This document shows positions 9,230-17,809 of a DNA stretch of 64,000 nt, in pieces. A program made the translations under genes and the position numbers. The notes beneath the pieces are model-generated. The model was not told the origin of the DNA. It saw only the letters and a list, made by a program, of their open reading frames with translations, and ran no database searches. This DNA comes from CBDBCU01 sp965242615 (GTDB lineage Bacteria > Chloroflexota > Dehalococcoidia > Lucifugimonadales > UBA3495): the NCBI GenBank assembly GCA_965242615.1, contig CBDESR010000005.1:1984001-2048000 (forward strand). Reading direction: 5' to 3'. Position 1 is the stretch's first letter. Each line of letters opens with the position of its first letter.

Positions 9230-10218
9230 GTACGCCGGCTGACGACAAAGCCTTACAGCAGGAAGCGGAACGGGCCCGCTATGCCCTGCGGTCGTCTTAC
9301 TATTATCGTATGGACGGCCATTGGGACGGTTTGTTGGAGCTGCTGAACGGTGTATCCACCCCCGATTGGGACGGCCGGGCCGAATGGGGTATTTCGGAAA
9401 CGGCGTGGGCGCAAGCTCAGCAAACTGGCGCGGCCCCGGTCAGCGTGTTCTGCCATCCCGATACTATCATTGCCGAACCCCGGCTGATTGCCTATTACCG
9501 CCACTTGGCCGTGCTGCCGCAAAAGGGTATGCAGACTTTGGGCGTCAACACCGCCAACTTGGAGGAGGGACGGGGACGGTTGAATGCGGCCCGGGCAATC
9601 CGCATTGCCGCCACCGTCAACAGCTTTATCTGCGCTGCGATCGAAGCGGATCCGAATTGGGATTTGGCGAAGTCCCGGGTCGCCGCCCTGCTGAACCTGG
9701 GTTCTCAGATTAACGGTTCTTGGCGCAACGAGGTGGGCAATGAGGGCGGGCGGCGGGTTAAGCAACTTTTGATGGCTTTCCTTTTGCAGCGGGAAGCGGT
9801 GGGCAGTATGCTGCTGAATGACGGTTCGGAAGTTGCCCCCGGCGCGGAGATAGCTGAGCAGTCGGTTCGGGAACTGCGCTTGTCCAATGGCGCGACGATT
9901 GCTTTCAGCAGTGAACCGGATGTTGCGGTGCGGGACGCTCAAGGCGGTTTGGTCGGCACGGTGGAAATCAAGTACGGGCTGGATCCGGCGGCCGCGCTGG
10001 AACGGTACGGAGCGGCTAAAAAGTCTTTTGAGGAAGCGGTTCGGGAAAATGTCCGGGTAGCCAACATTTACCTGGCCAGCTGCATTACCCCGGAAGTGCG
10101 CCGCCGTATTTCCGAGGACCGGATAGTCAATGCGGATTTTAACCTGACCGAGGTTCTCAATGACGGCGGGAAGCGGGAGGAGTTTCTGAGCTATATCCGC
10201 CGGCTGCTGGAGTTGTAA
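9226..10218 (+). CDS. Probable type II restriction endonuclease (PD-(D/E)XK)
   Basis: A 330-residue protein directly after, and overlapping by four bases, the methyltransferase. The strong site GGAGGAAAGG fixes the start at the ATG at 9226. A PD-(D/E)XK-type active site can be read as PDVAVRDAQ (residues ~231-239) followed by VEIKYG (~246-251), where Asp and Glu-x-Lys would bind Mg2+. Length and layout resemble the XcyI/Cfr9I group, whose methyltransferases also carry TSPPY and which cut CCCGGG; this is a suggestion from memory, not an alignment. Position beside the methyltransferase is the strongest argument for its role. The cleavage site is unknown. Confidence 0.75.
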   Translation: MSTPADDKALQQEAERARYALRSSYYYRMDGHWDGLLELLNGVSTPDWDGRAEWGISETAWAQAQQTGAAPVSVFCHPDTIIAEPRLIAYYRHLAVLPQKGMQTLGVNTANLEEGRGRLNAARAIRIAATVNSFICAAIEADPNWDLAKSRVAALLNLGSQINGSWRNEVGNEGGRRVKQLLMAFLLQREAVGSMLLNDGSEVAPGAEIAEQSVRELRLSNGATIAFSSEPDVAVRDAQGGLVGTVEIKYGLDPAAALERYGAAKKSFEEAVRENVRVANIYLASCITPEVRRRISEDRIVNADFNLTEVLNDGGKREEFLSYIRRLLEL

Positions 10219-10268
10219 GGGGAAAGCATCCGGGGCGTCCCGCGAGTGATGGGGTGAAATCCAAATCG

Positions 10269-10310
10269 GCGTAAAGGCCGCCCCCTTTAACCAGGGGGCG
10301 GCCTTTACGC
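10269..10310. terminator. 18-bp perfect hairpin between convergent genes
   Basis: Arms 10269-10286 and 10293-10310 are perfectly complementary (18 bp) around a six-base loop. It lies between the endonuclease stop and the end of the convergent SMP-30 gene, so it can serve both directions. No T-run follows on either strand, so it is not a canonical intrinsic terminator. Confidence 0.7.
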
Positions 10311-10366
10311 TGCTCTGCGGGGCTTTGGGCTTGCGGAGTTAGGGTTTGGCAGCCGCTAGAATCCCC

Positions 10367-11275
10367 CTACCGCTCCGTCGGCACCGGGATGCCGGGGATT
10401 CTCACCCCCACGCTGCCCAGGGTGTTCCAAGTGGTAAAGAACAGGGTTTGCCAGTCCCGGCCGCCAAAGCACAAGTTAGTAGTGGCCGCCCCGCCGTGAA
10501 CCACGATGCCCAAGGGCTTGCCGGCGGAATCGAGGATCCACAATCCCCCGGAGCCGCCGCAATAGACATTGCCGGCGGTATCCACTTTCATCCCGTCCGG
10601 CACGCCCGGCCGCTCGCCGCTCAAATCGGCAAAGACCCGGTCGGAAGCCAGGGCCAGGCCGCCGGTGGGCAGCACATCAAAGGCGCGAATGTGCCGGCGG
10701 CGGGAGTCGTTGATGTAAAGGACGCTTTCGTCCGGGGAGAACGCCAAGCCGTTGGGCAGGGTAAAGTCGGCCACCAGCAGGGTCAGCGTCCCCAAGTCCG
10801 GGGAAAGACGATAGACACCGGAAAAGGATTGCTCCCACTGATTGGCCGGCCGCTGAAAAGTCCAGGGGTCGGTAAAGTATATGCTGCCATCGGACTTTAC
10901 CACCACATCGTTGGGGCGGTTCAGCTGGCGGCCCTGAAAGCTGTTGGCGGCCACGGTAACCCGCTGCCCGTCCCGGCTGAACCGGCAGACCCGGCGGCTG
11001 TCGTGTTCGCAAGCCAGCAACCGCCCCTGCAAGTCCCGGGTCAAGCCGTTGGCCCGGTTCACCGGCTCGGCAAAGACGGTTACGCCTTCGTCGGCCGCCC
11101 ACTTCATCCGCCGGTCGTTGTGAATGTCGCTGAACAGCAGATAGCCGCCCTCCTGCCACCACAGCGGCCCTTCGGCCGGGCCGTTGCTACCGCCGTAGCC
11201 GCTGCCCAACTCCTGAATTTCGGCAGCCAGGTCAATGATGTCGGTCAGTTCCGGGGCCAGTTGTTCGATGGGCAT
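10367..11275 (-). CDS. SMP-30/gluconolactonase-family protein, copy 2
   Basis: A 302-residue paralog of the gene at 6768-7664, alike along its whole length, including AEGPLWWQEGGYLLFSDI, RANGLTRD, the RRHIRAF segment and VYCGGSGG. The metal-site residues are kept (AEGP, LNRPND, LPNGLAFSPDE, VPDGMKVD). It probably hydrolyses a lactone or similar ester as a soluble enzyme. AGGAGG lies nine bases before the ATG. The two copies lie in the same orientation with the restriction-modification pair between them, in the opposite orientation. Confidence 0.85.
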   Translation of the reverse strand: MPIEQLAPELTDIIDLAAEIQELGSGYGGSNGPAEGPLWWQEGGYLLFSDIHNDRRMKWAADEGVTVFAEPVNRANGLTRDLQGRLLACEHDSRRVCRFSRDGQRVTVAANSFQGRQLNRPNDVVVKSDGSIYFTDPWTFQRPANQWEQSFSGVYRLSPDLGTLTLLVADFTLPNGLAFSPDESVLYINDSRRRHIRAFDVLPTGGLALASDRVFADLSGERPGVPDGMKVDTAGNVYCGGSGGLWILDSAGKPLGIVVHGGAATTNLCFGGRDWQTLFFTTWNTLGSVGVRIPGIPVPTER

Positions 11276-11319
11276 AAGATAGCCTCCTTATCCCGGTTAG
11301 CTTCTATGGTCGCTCCCGA

Positions 11320-12345
11320 TTACCCCCCCAACCCGCAAACCTCCGCCACCAACTCATACGACCGCACCCGGTCGGCGTAGCTGTGGCAGATGGTTACAAT
11401 GCTCAAATCATCGGTCTGATAGGCTTCCGCCAGCGACTCCAGCTTCTCCCTAACCTGCTGCGGATTGCCGTCCACGCAAACCTGGCTGTATTGGCGGACG
11501 AAAGCCCGTTCGTTCAGCTGATAATTGTAGCCCAACGCCTCCTCAATGGTCGGTATGCCCTTGGCCCGGTTAGTGATGGAAAAGAGCCGGGCCAAGTTGC
11601 GGCTCGCCGCAATCCGCAAGGCTTCCTCCTCCGTATCAGCGCACAACACCTGCACCCCCACATTGACCAGCGGCGCCGCCAGATGTTGGGACGGCTCAAA
11701 CTGCTTGCGGTAGCCGGCGACAATCTCCGGCCCTTCCTGCACCCCCAAGCCGAAAAAGTGGGCATAGGCAAAGGGCAGCCCCAAACGGGCGGCCATATAA
11801 GCGCTTTCGTACCGGGAACCCAGCAGCCACACCGGCGGCGCCGTTTCCGCAGCCCCCGGCCCGGCTTGAATTTCCGCAAAGGGATGTCCCGACTCCAACC
11901 CGCCGGACAGATAGCCCAGCAAGTCCACCACCTGTCGGGGATAGTTCTGAATGTCGTTGGCGTTGCCCGGATAAGCCAGCGCGGCGGCCGTCAGTTGGTC
12001 ACTGCCCGGCGCCCGTCCCACGCCCAAGTCAATGCGCCCCGGATACATCGCGTCCAGCATCCGAAAGTTTTCCGCCACCTTCAGCGCGCTGTAGTGCGAT
12101 AGCATCACCCCACCGCTGCCTACCCGGATAGTTTTGGTGCGGGCCGCCACTTGCCCAATCAGCACTTCCGGGCTGGTGCCGGCAAAATTGGGCAAATTAT
12201 GGTGTTCCGCCAGCCAATAGCGGTAATACCCCAACTGCTCGACCGCCATCGCCAGATTGACAGTATCCCGCAGCGCCTCCGCCGCCGTCTCCCCGGCCCG
12301 CATCGGCGACTGATCCACCACGCTTAAAACCAGTTTCCGGCCCAA
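11320..12345 (-). CDS. LLM-class (luciferase-like) flavin-dependent oxidoreductase
   Basis: A 341-residue TIM-barrel protein of the bacterial luciferase-like superfamily, which uses reduced FMN or F420 for monooxygenation or hydride transfer. Diagnostic stretches are YWLAEHHNLPNFAGTSPEVLI, TIRVGSGGVMLSHYSALKVAENF and GRIDLGVGRAPGSD, as in the YhbW-like (MsnO8-type) subgroup. The start is a TTG with AGGAG eight bases upstream; it follows the PIN-like gene by 38 bases on the same strand. Substrate and flavin type are not visible. A second, more distant member lies at 39782-40795. Confidence 0.85.
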   Translation of the reverse strand: MGRKLVLSVVDQSPMRAGETAAEALRDTVNLAMAVEQLGYYRYWLAEHHNLPNFAGTSPEVLIGQVAARTKTIRVGSGGVMLSHYSALKVAENFRMLDAMYPGRIDLGVGRAPGSDQLTAAALAYPGNANDIQNYPRQVVDLLGYLSGGLESGHPFAEIQAGPGAAETAPPVWLLGSRYESAYMAARLGLPFAYAHFFGLGVQEGPEIVAGYRKQFEPSQHLAAPLVNVGVQVLCADTEEEALRIAASRNLARLFSITNRAKGIPTIEEALGYNYQLNERAFVRQYSQVCVDGNPQQVREKLESLAEAYQTDDLSIVTICHSYADRVRSYELVAEVCGLGG

Positions 12346-12383
12346 AATCCGCTCCTGAGGGTGAGATGACAGCCCGGCCGGAA

Positions 12384-12848
12384 TTATAGCAGATTAAGCG
12401 CATCATCCGGGGAAACCACTTGCAGGCTGTATAGTTCCCTTATGCCGGAAGTTTCCAAGTCGGTTAGCAGAGGCTGGTCGGTGGTTACAAGGATGGCGCC
12501 GCTAGCCACCGCCAAGCGCACGATTTCCACATCATCCCAGCTACCTTGGGGAATGTTGGTTTCCTCCGGGAAGGACGGAGCGTTGGGTTGATTATTCACT
12601 TTTCCGGCCCGCCGCCAAGCGCTCGCCAGTATTGCCAAGACATGGGGTACATCCGGAGCAACAGCCGGCTGATTTCCCAATTGCTCCCAATACTTATCCT
12701 GCAACCAGGGAGACAAGACCAAGGGATGGCAGATGTCAATTATCCGCTCCAGCAAATCCCGGCAGGTGCGGTCGGGGACGCCGTGGTCATCCTCTTGTTT
12801 GTGGGCCAGGATGATGACATTTTCGTCCAAGATGAAGTGCTGGGTCAT
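12384..12848 (-). CDS. PIN-like nuclease-domain protein paired with an ATPase
   Basis: A 154-residue protein with a PIN-like arrangement of acids: LDENVIILAHKQ at the start, Trp-Asp-Asp-Val-Glu near residue 115, and ILVTTDQPLL (Thr-Thr-Asp) near residue 130, where PIN RNases place Mg2+-binding Asp/Glu residues. Its ATG overlaps the stop of the preceding ATPase gene (ATGA), so the pair is coupled. PIN proteins are usually RNases, often toxins. No classical VapB antitoxin is beside it, so it is probably an effector working with the ATPase. Fold assignment is by motif only. Confidence 0.6.
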   Translation of the reverse strand: MTQHFILDENVIILAHKQEDDHGVPDRTCRDLLERIIDICHPLVLSPWLQDKYWEQLGNQPAVAPDVPHVLAILASAWRRAGKVNNQPNAPSFPEETNIPQGSWDDVEIVRLAVASGAILVTTDQPLLTDLETSGIRELYSLQVVSPDDALNLL

Positions 12849-13921
12849 TCGGCCGCCGGCATCCGAGCAAACTGAGCTTGGCTGTAGCGTTTCAACTCAT
12901 CCAGGTTGGTATCGAAAAAGTCTTTGATACCTCCTTCAACGGTTCCGTTGGCATACACTTTCAAGGGATGCGCCGAGCATACCCCCTGGTCATCCTTCTC
13001 AAAAGCGTAAATCGCCAAGTCGTCAATCGAAAGCGTCCCTTCCGCCACCAGCGTCAGTAAACGGTTCAGGATATGCTCGCTGTGCGTGGTCATTATCACC
13101 TGCTTGTCCCCAGTCAGGGCTTCCTCCGCCAATACTTCGGCCAAATCGGCCTGCGCCTTAGGGTGTAGGTGAATCTCCGGCTCCTCAATCATCACCGTCG
13201 CCCCTTGCTCGGCGGAGACCAGTTGCAACAGCAGCATTATCAGGGAATTACTGCCAAAACCCTCGGCGACAACGTTGAAACTACCCGCCTTGTTTAGAGA
13301 TTTCACTTCCACCGATTTTGGTGGAACAATATCGGCCCGCAAACCGGTTCCCGTCACTTTCTTGAGCAAATGGGATACTTGCTCGACAGCATCCGGGGAG
13401 TAGCACAAGTTGGTAGCGGTTTGCTCCTCTTGCTCGACAATCCCGTTCATCAGGGAAACATCCTTGACCAGGTTGTCCCGCAACGGATGCGCCGGGTCGG
13501 AAAAACCCCGCTTGGCCGGAACCAGTTTTAGCCCCCGGATTACCGACTTTGATGCTTCCGGGTCCGGCGCAAGCAGGGTACGCGTGGTAGGGGATTGCTC
13601 GGTTGGGAATTCAATTTCGTAGGGGAAGCTGTGTTCCAATTGCCCTTTGGTAACGCTGTCAAAGCGGAATACCGGATCGCCTTGCCCGAAATTAGATTTC
13701 AGAGCCTCCAATCCGGGCAGGTTCACCAGCGGCCCCTGCAAGAAAAGCTGTGGCAGGTTGATACGACGGGAATTCTCCACAGTCTGCTTCAGCAGCCCAA
13801 AGGCTTGCAGCACGCTCGACTTGCCCGTGCCGTTAGGCCCCACAAAGGCGGTTATCCGCTTGGGGTGGATTTCCAGATGCTGGAAGCCCTTGAAGTTGGT
13901 CAGGGTGATGTCGGAAATCAT
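12845..13921 (-). CDS. RecF/OLD-like AAA ATPase (AAA_21 type)
   Basis: A 358-residue ABC-type ATPase. It opens with ISDITLTNFKGF, a SMC/RecF N-terminus, followed by Walker A GPNGTGKSS (residues ~29-37). The late half has GFGSNSLIMLLLQL (signature-like), Walker B VMIEEPEIHLHP and the switch histidine in VIMTTHSEHIL. There is no TOPRIM or other nuclease domain in the same chain; the next gene supplies a PIN-like domain instead. Such ATPase-nuclease pairs are common in anti-phage systems such as Septu or PARIS-like modules, though this partner differs. AGGAGG precedes the ATG and a TATACT-like box lies just upstream. Confidence 0.85.
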   Translation of the reverse strand: MISDITLTNFKGFQHLEIHPKRITAFVGPNGTGKSSVLQAFGLLKQTVENSRRINLPQLFLQGPLVNLPGLEALKSNFGQGDPVFRFDSVTKGQLEHSFPYEIEFPTEQSPTTRTLLAPDPEASKSVIRGLKLVPAKRGFSDPAHPLRDNLVKDVSLMNGIVEQEEQTATNLCYSPDAVEQVSHLLKKVTGTGLRADIVPPKSVEVKSLNKAGSFNVVAEGFGSNSLIMLLLQLVSAEQGATVMIEEPEIHLHPKAQADLAEVLAEEALTGDKQVIMTTHSEHILNRLLTLVAEGTLSIDDLAIYAFEKDDQGVCSAHPLKVYANGTVEGGIKDFFDTNLDELKRYSQAQFARMPAAE

Positions 13922-14096
13922 TGTTCTACCTCCTTGCCATCAGTATATCCCAAGGGCGGCCCCGGGACAAGCCGGTTATGCCTACCTAATCCCGCCAACA
14001 ATCCCTTAACAAAACTTAAACCCAACTTGCGGCCGGAATTACCCCAGATTGAACGCATCATCCCGGGAAATAGCAGATATGGCTCGGCAGCCTCCC

Positions 14097-15392
14097 CTAC
14101 CCCATCGTTCCCAGCGCATCCGCCGCGATAGCCACCGTCCGGTCAATATCCCCCTCCGTATGCCCCAAAGACACAAACCCCGCCTCGAACTGCGACGGTG
14201 CGATATAGACGCCGCGGGTCAGCAGGGCGTGAAAGTAGCGGCCGTAGGCGGCGGTGTCGGATTGCTCGACTTGGGACAGGGTTTGCACCGGGCCGGGGTT
14301 GAAAAAGCCGGTCAGCATTGAGCCGACCCGGTTCAGGGTGGCCGGGATTTGGGCTTGGGCAAAGGCTTGGGTTAAGCCGGCGGCCAGCCGGGCGGCCCGG
14401 GTTTCCAGTTGGTCATAGACGCCGGGCTGCTGCAAGGCGGTGAGGGTGGTCAAGCCGGCGGTTACGGCCAGGGGGTTGCCGGAGAGGGTGCCGGCCTGGT
14501 ACATCGGCCCCAACGGGGCAACCAGTTCCATAATTTCCCGGCGGCCGCCGTAAGCCCCCACCGGCAGGCCGCCGCCGATAATTTTGCCCAAGCAAGTAAT
14601 ATCCGGCGTCACCCCGTAGCGAACCTGCGCCCCGCCGTAAGCTACCCGAAAGCCGGTGATCACTTCGTCAAAAATCAGCAGCGAATCATTAGCGGCAGTC
14701 AGCCGGCGCAAGCCCTCGAGAAAGCCGGGGGCTGGAGGGACGACGCCCATATTGCCGGCGACCGGTTCGACGATGACGCCGGCGATGGCATCCGGCCAAG
14801 CGGCAAAACAGCTTTCCACTGATGCCAAATCGTTATAGTCGGCGACCAATGTTTCGGCGGCGTAGGCTTCCGGGACGCCGGCACTGGTGGGGATGCCGTG
14901 GGTCATGGCCCCGGAACCGGCTTTGACCAGCAGACCGTCGGCGTGGCCGTGATAGCAGCCGGCAAACTTGATGATTTTGCTCCGCCCGGTATAAGCCCGC
15001 GCCAGGCGGATGGCGCTCATACAGGATTCGGTGCCGGAACTGACCAGCCGCACACTGTCCACTGAGGGCAAGGCGGCGCAAATCAGCCGCGCCAGTTCGA
15101 CCTCTTGCTCGACCGGCGCGCCGAAACTGGAGCCGTTGGCGGCGGCGGCTTGCAGGGCGTCCACTACGGCGGGAGGGGCATGGCCCAAAACCAGCGGCCC
15201 CCACGAACCCAGGTAGTCAATATACTCGTTCCCGTCCACATCCCAAACCCGGCTGCCTTGCCCCCGGGCGATGAAAGGGGGCGTACCGCTGACGGCGCGG
15301 AAGGAGCGGACGGGGCTGTTGACGCCGCCGGGGATGAATTGCTGGGCTTGGGCAAAGAGCTGCTGGGATTTGGTTTGGTTCAGTTCAGGCAT
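14097..15392 (-). CDS. hemL: Glutamate-1-semialdehyde 2,1-aminomutase
   Basis: A 431-residue PLP enzyme that converts glutamate-1-semialdehyde to 5-aminolevulinate, the second step of the C5 pathway. Visible marks are FIPGGVNSPVRSF near the N-terminus, GCYHGHADG, FDEVITGFRVAYGG and the PLP lysine in CLGKIIGGGLPVGAYGG (Lys ~270). Length fits the family (~430). Two ATG codons (15392, 15401) are possible; both overlap the end of the preceding unknown gene, so the genes are coupled. Its coding strand ends codons in C more often than the rest of the cluster, to judge by eye. Confidence 0.95.
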   Translation of the reverse strand: MPELNQTKSQQLFAQAQQFIPGGVNSPVRSFRAVSGTPPFIARGQGSRVWDVDGNEYIDYLGSWGPLVLGHAPPAVVDALQAAAANGSSFGAPVEQEVELARLICAALPSVDSVRLVSSGTESCMSAIRLARAYTGRSKIIKFAGCYHGHADGLLVKAGSGAMTHGIPTSAGVPEAYAAETLVADYNDLASVESCFAAWPDAIAGVIVEPVAGNMGVVPPAPGFLEGLRRLTAANDSLLIFDEVITGFRVAYGGAQVRYGVTPDITCLGKIIGGGLPVGAYGGRREIMELVAPLGPMYQAGTLSGNPLAVTAGLTTLTALQQPGVYDQLETRAARLAAGLTQAFAQAQIPATLNRVGSMLTGFFNPGPVQTLSQVEQSDTAAYGRYFHALLTRGVYIAPSQFEAGFVSLGHTEGDIDRTVAIAADALGTMG

Positions 15393-16122
15393 TGATAACA
15401 TCCGCTCCGGCGTCAACCCGGGTTTCAATAGTTGTGGGCAACGCCTCTAATCCGGGGCATTGCAGGATCCTGGCGATACAGTCCGCGCTGCCGCCGACAT
15501 AGGTATCGTACAAGTCAATTTCGGTGGCAACGCACCACGCCCGGTCGGCCGGCCACCACAGATTTGGCGACTGTCCCCACCAACGGGCGCCGGCAACACC
15601 CAGCGTCCCGGCGGTTGCCATATTGCTCTGAAACAGCAGGTAATCCCGTCCCGCAGTACGGACGCGCGGTGTTTTGCGGTAACTGGTCGAATGGAAAAAG
15701 CCGTAGCCATCCCAGAGACACCAATAGCAACGATCCGGAGTTGCCGTGAAATCGACCAGCAACTGCGTCAAAGTATGCAGTTCCGCGGCCGGCAAACGGC
15801 CTGGCTCCGGCGGATGCCCCCAATCCGGCTGGTAAGGAGCGGGCAATTTGGCGATTTTCCCGAACTGCATTTGCGGATGAACCGTGGCCCCGTGCCAGGC
15901 CGCTATGGTCGCCCAGCGCACCGGCCGGTTTTCCTCCCGGTCAGTGGCGGGATGAAAGATGCGGGCGTAAGCCGGGAAGCCCGGGGGCAGCAGCGCGCTC
16001 AAAAGCACTCCGGCGCTCGACCAAGGAGATTGCAACTCATCCTCAATCCAGCGCGCCGGCGTCAAGTTATGCAGCAAAGTAACGCCGTCGGGAATGGGGT
16101 CGGGGGCGCGGCGGAAAAACAT
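15385..16122 (-). CDS. Conserved protein of unknown function in the tetrapyrrole cluster
   Basis: A 245-residue soluble protein with no signal or membrane segment. Recognisable stretches are ALLPPGFPAYARIFHPA, WHGATVHPQMQF, CYWCLWDGYGFF, GRDYLLFQSN and NLWWPADRAWCVATEIDLY, rich in Trp and aromatic residues. I know similar proteins from actinobacterial genomes as conserved hypotheticals but know no function. It lies between the 190-residue unknown gene and hemL, overlapping hemL by eight bases, and therefore is probably co-transcribed with haem genes. Whether it has any role in haem metabolism is unknown. Confidence 0.75.
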   Translation of the reverse strand: MFFRRAPDPIPDGVTLLHNLTPARWIEDELQSPWSSAGVLLSALLPPGFPAYARIFHPATDREENRPVRWATIAAWHGATVHPQMQFGKIAKLPAPYQPDWGHPPEPGRLPAAELHTLTQLLVDFTATPDRCYWCLWDGYGFFHSTSYRKTPRVRTAGRDYLLFQSNMATAGTLGVAGARWWGQSPNLWWPADRAWCVATEIDLYDTYVGGSADCIARILQCPGLEALPTTIETRVDAGADVINA

Positions 16123-16695
16123 CTAATCTTTCAGCTCCCCCAGCTCCCCCGCAACCGCCCCCGCGTACTGCTCCCAATCGCCCGCTTCCGCATCCTTTTG
16201 CTCGAAAGACGCTTTGGCCGCCAGCAGATCCGCCAATTCCCCAAACCGCTGATAGCGGTCGTAGTCCGTGATTAACGCCCAGCGATTGCGGAACCAAGCC
16301 AAATGCTCGGTCAGCGGCTTGCCGTACTTTCGCATTCCGCTCTGCATCCGCAAATCCCGAGCCCGGCTCTTGCTGGTCTCCCCGGTGGCATAGGCGTGAT
16401 ACACCGCGGAGGGAAACACCCAGGTCTCGGCGACACTATCGTCCACAAAGTTCAGGCACAAGATGAACAGGTTCGGCTTGGGCTGAAACTCGGCAATCTG
16501 AAACCAGCCCAAATCCTTGCCGCCCAAGCCGCCTACCGACAAAATTTCCAACTCCAGCACCCGCCCGTCTTCCAGCCGCGCCAGCCCGTTCAGCCCGGAA
16601 TGTACCAGCGGCTTATAGACGGACATCCCCCGTTTCAGCAGTTCGTTGAATACGTGCTGCTCGGCAAGATAACCGGCACTCTGGGCGGTCAGCAT
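16123..16695 (-). CDS. Protein of unknown function (possible nuclease-like fold)
   Basis: A 190-residue soluble protein. It opens with SAGYLAEQHVFNELLKRGMS, a helix pattern seen at the start of many restriction-endonuclease-like proteins, then shows RLEDGRVLELEILSVGG and PNLFILCLNFVDD. The Glu-x-Glu and the beta strands are reminiscent of a PD-(D/E)XK core, but the catalytic Lys is not evident, so I do not call it a nuclease. It lies directly after hemB (4-base gap) and one base or so before the next unknown gene, inside the tetrapyrrole operon. Confidence 0.6.
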   Translation of the reverse strand: MLTAQSAGYLAEQHVFNELLKRGMSVYKPLVHSGLNGLARLEDGRVLELEILSVGGLGGKDLGWFQIAEFQPKPNLFILCLNFVDDSVAETWVFPSAVYHAYATGETSKSRARDLRMQSGMRKYGKPLTEHLAWFRNRWALITDYDRYQRFGELADLLAAKASFEQKDAEAGDWEQYAGAVAGELGELKD

Positions 16696-16699
16696 AAGG

Positions 16700-17683
16700 C
16701 TACTCCTTTTCCCGCAGCCACCGGGCCGCTGCCTTGGCGTGGTAGCTGATGATAATATCCGCGCCCGCTCGCCGCAGCCCGGTCAGCAATTCCAAAGTTA
16801 CCGCCCGCTCGTCAATCCAGCCCTGCTGCGCCGCCCCCTTCACCATGGCAAACTCGCCGCTCACATTATAAACGGCCAACGGATGGTCAAACCGCTCCCG
16901 GGCCTGCCGCACCACATCCATATACGCCAAGGCCGGCTTAACCATCACTATATCCGCGCCCTCGGCAATATCGCTTTCAATTTCCCGCATCGCCATCCGC
17001 CGGTTCGCCGGATCCATCTGGTAACTGCGCCGATCGCCAAACTGCGGCGTCGAATCCGCCGCCACTCGAAAAGGCCCGTAAAAAGCCGACGCGTACTTGG
17101 CGGCATAGCCCATTATCGGCGTCTGTTCATAGCCCGCAGCGTCCAGCGTTTCCCGAATCGCCCGCACTTGCCCGTCCATCATTGCCGAGGGCGCGACCAT
17201 ATCGGCCCCGGCTTGTACCTGGGTCAACGCCGTACGCGCCAGCAGTTCCAGCGTCCGGTCATTGTCAACCCGCCCCCCCTCAATCACGCCGCAATGACCG
17301 TGGTCGGTATATTCGCACAGGCAAACATCCCCGATAACCAGCAGCTCCGGCGCCGCCGCCTTGACTACCCGTATCGCTTCCTGAATAATCCCCTCCGGGT
17401 CATAGGCCCCGCTGCCGACCCCGTCTTTCGACTCCGGCAAGCCGAACAGCAGCACTCCCGGCAATCCCAACTCCACCACTTCGGCAATTTCCGCGGCCAG
17501 CAAGTCCAGCGACCACTGATAGCACCCGGGCATCGGGTCAATGGGCTGCCTTACGCCTTGCCCGTGGGTTACGAACAGCGGATAGATAAAGTTGGCGGCG
17601 GACAGCCGGGTCTCCCGGGTCAAGGCCCGCACCGCCGCCGACTCCCGCGCCCGCCGCAGCCGCGTGTCCGGAAAACCGAGCAT
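16700..17683 (-). CDS. hemB: Porphobilinogen synthase (delta-aminolevulinate dehydratase)
   Basis: A 327-residue TIM-barrel enzyme that condenses two 5-aminolevulinate molecules to porphobilinogen. The Zn-binding cysteines are present in DVCLCEYTDHGHCG (Cys 121, 123, 131), so it is the zinc-dependent type. The two Schiff-base lysines are Lys ~196 (MGYAAKYASAFYGPFR) and Lys ~249 (VMVKPALAY). Length is typical. It follows cobA-hemD with a 126-base gap and is followed closely by two unknown genes and hemL. Confidence 0.96.
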   Translation of the reverse strand: MLGFPDTRLRRARESAAVRALTRETRLSAANFIYPLFVTHGQGVRQPIDPMPGCYQWSLDLLAAEIAEVVELGLPGVLLFGLPESKDGVGSGAYDPEGIIQEAIRVVKAAAPELLVIGDVCLCEYTDHGHCGVIEGGRVDNDRTLELLARTALTQVQAGADMVAPSAMMDGQVRAIRETLDAAGYEQTPIMGYAAKYASAFYGPFRVAADSTPQFGDRRSYQMDPANRRMAMREIESDIAEGADIVMVKPALAYMDVVRQARERFDHPLAVYNVSGEFAMVKGAAQQGWIDERAVTLELLTGLRRAGADIIISYHAKAAARWLREKE

Positions 17684-17809
17684 CGCCTAATCTCCCTTTA
17701 CCGGCTTAACCGTCATACCGCCCCCAACCATTACCCCCGCCCCCCTTTCCTAATCCGTAAAATACCCTATCCCCCCGCTAACTGTCAACCGTCAGCGTTC
17801 CCTCCCGGT

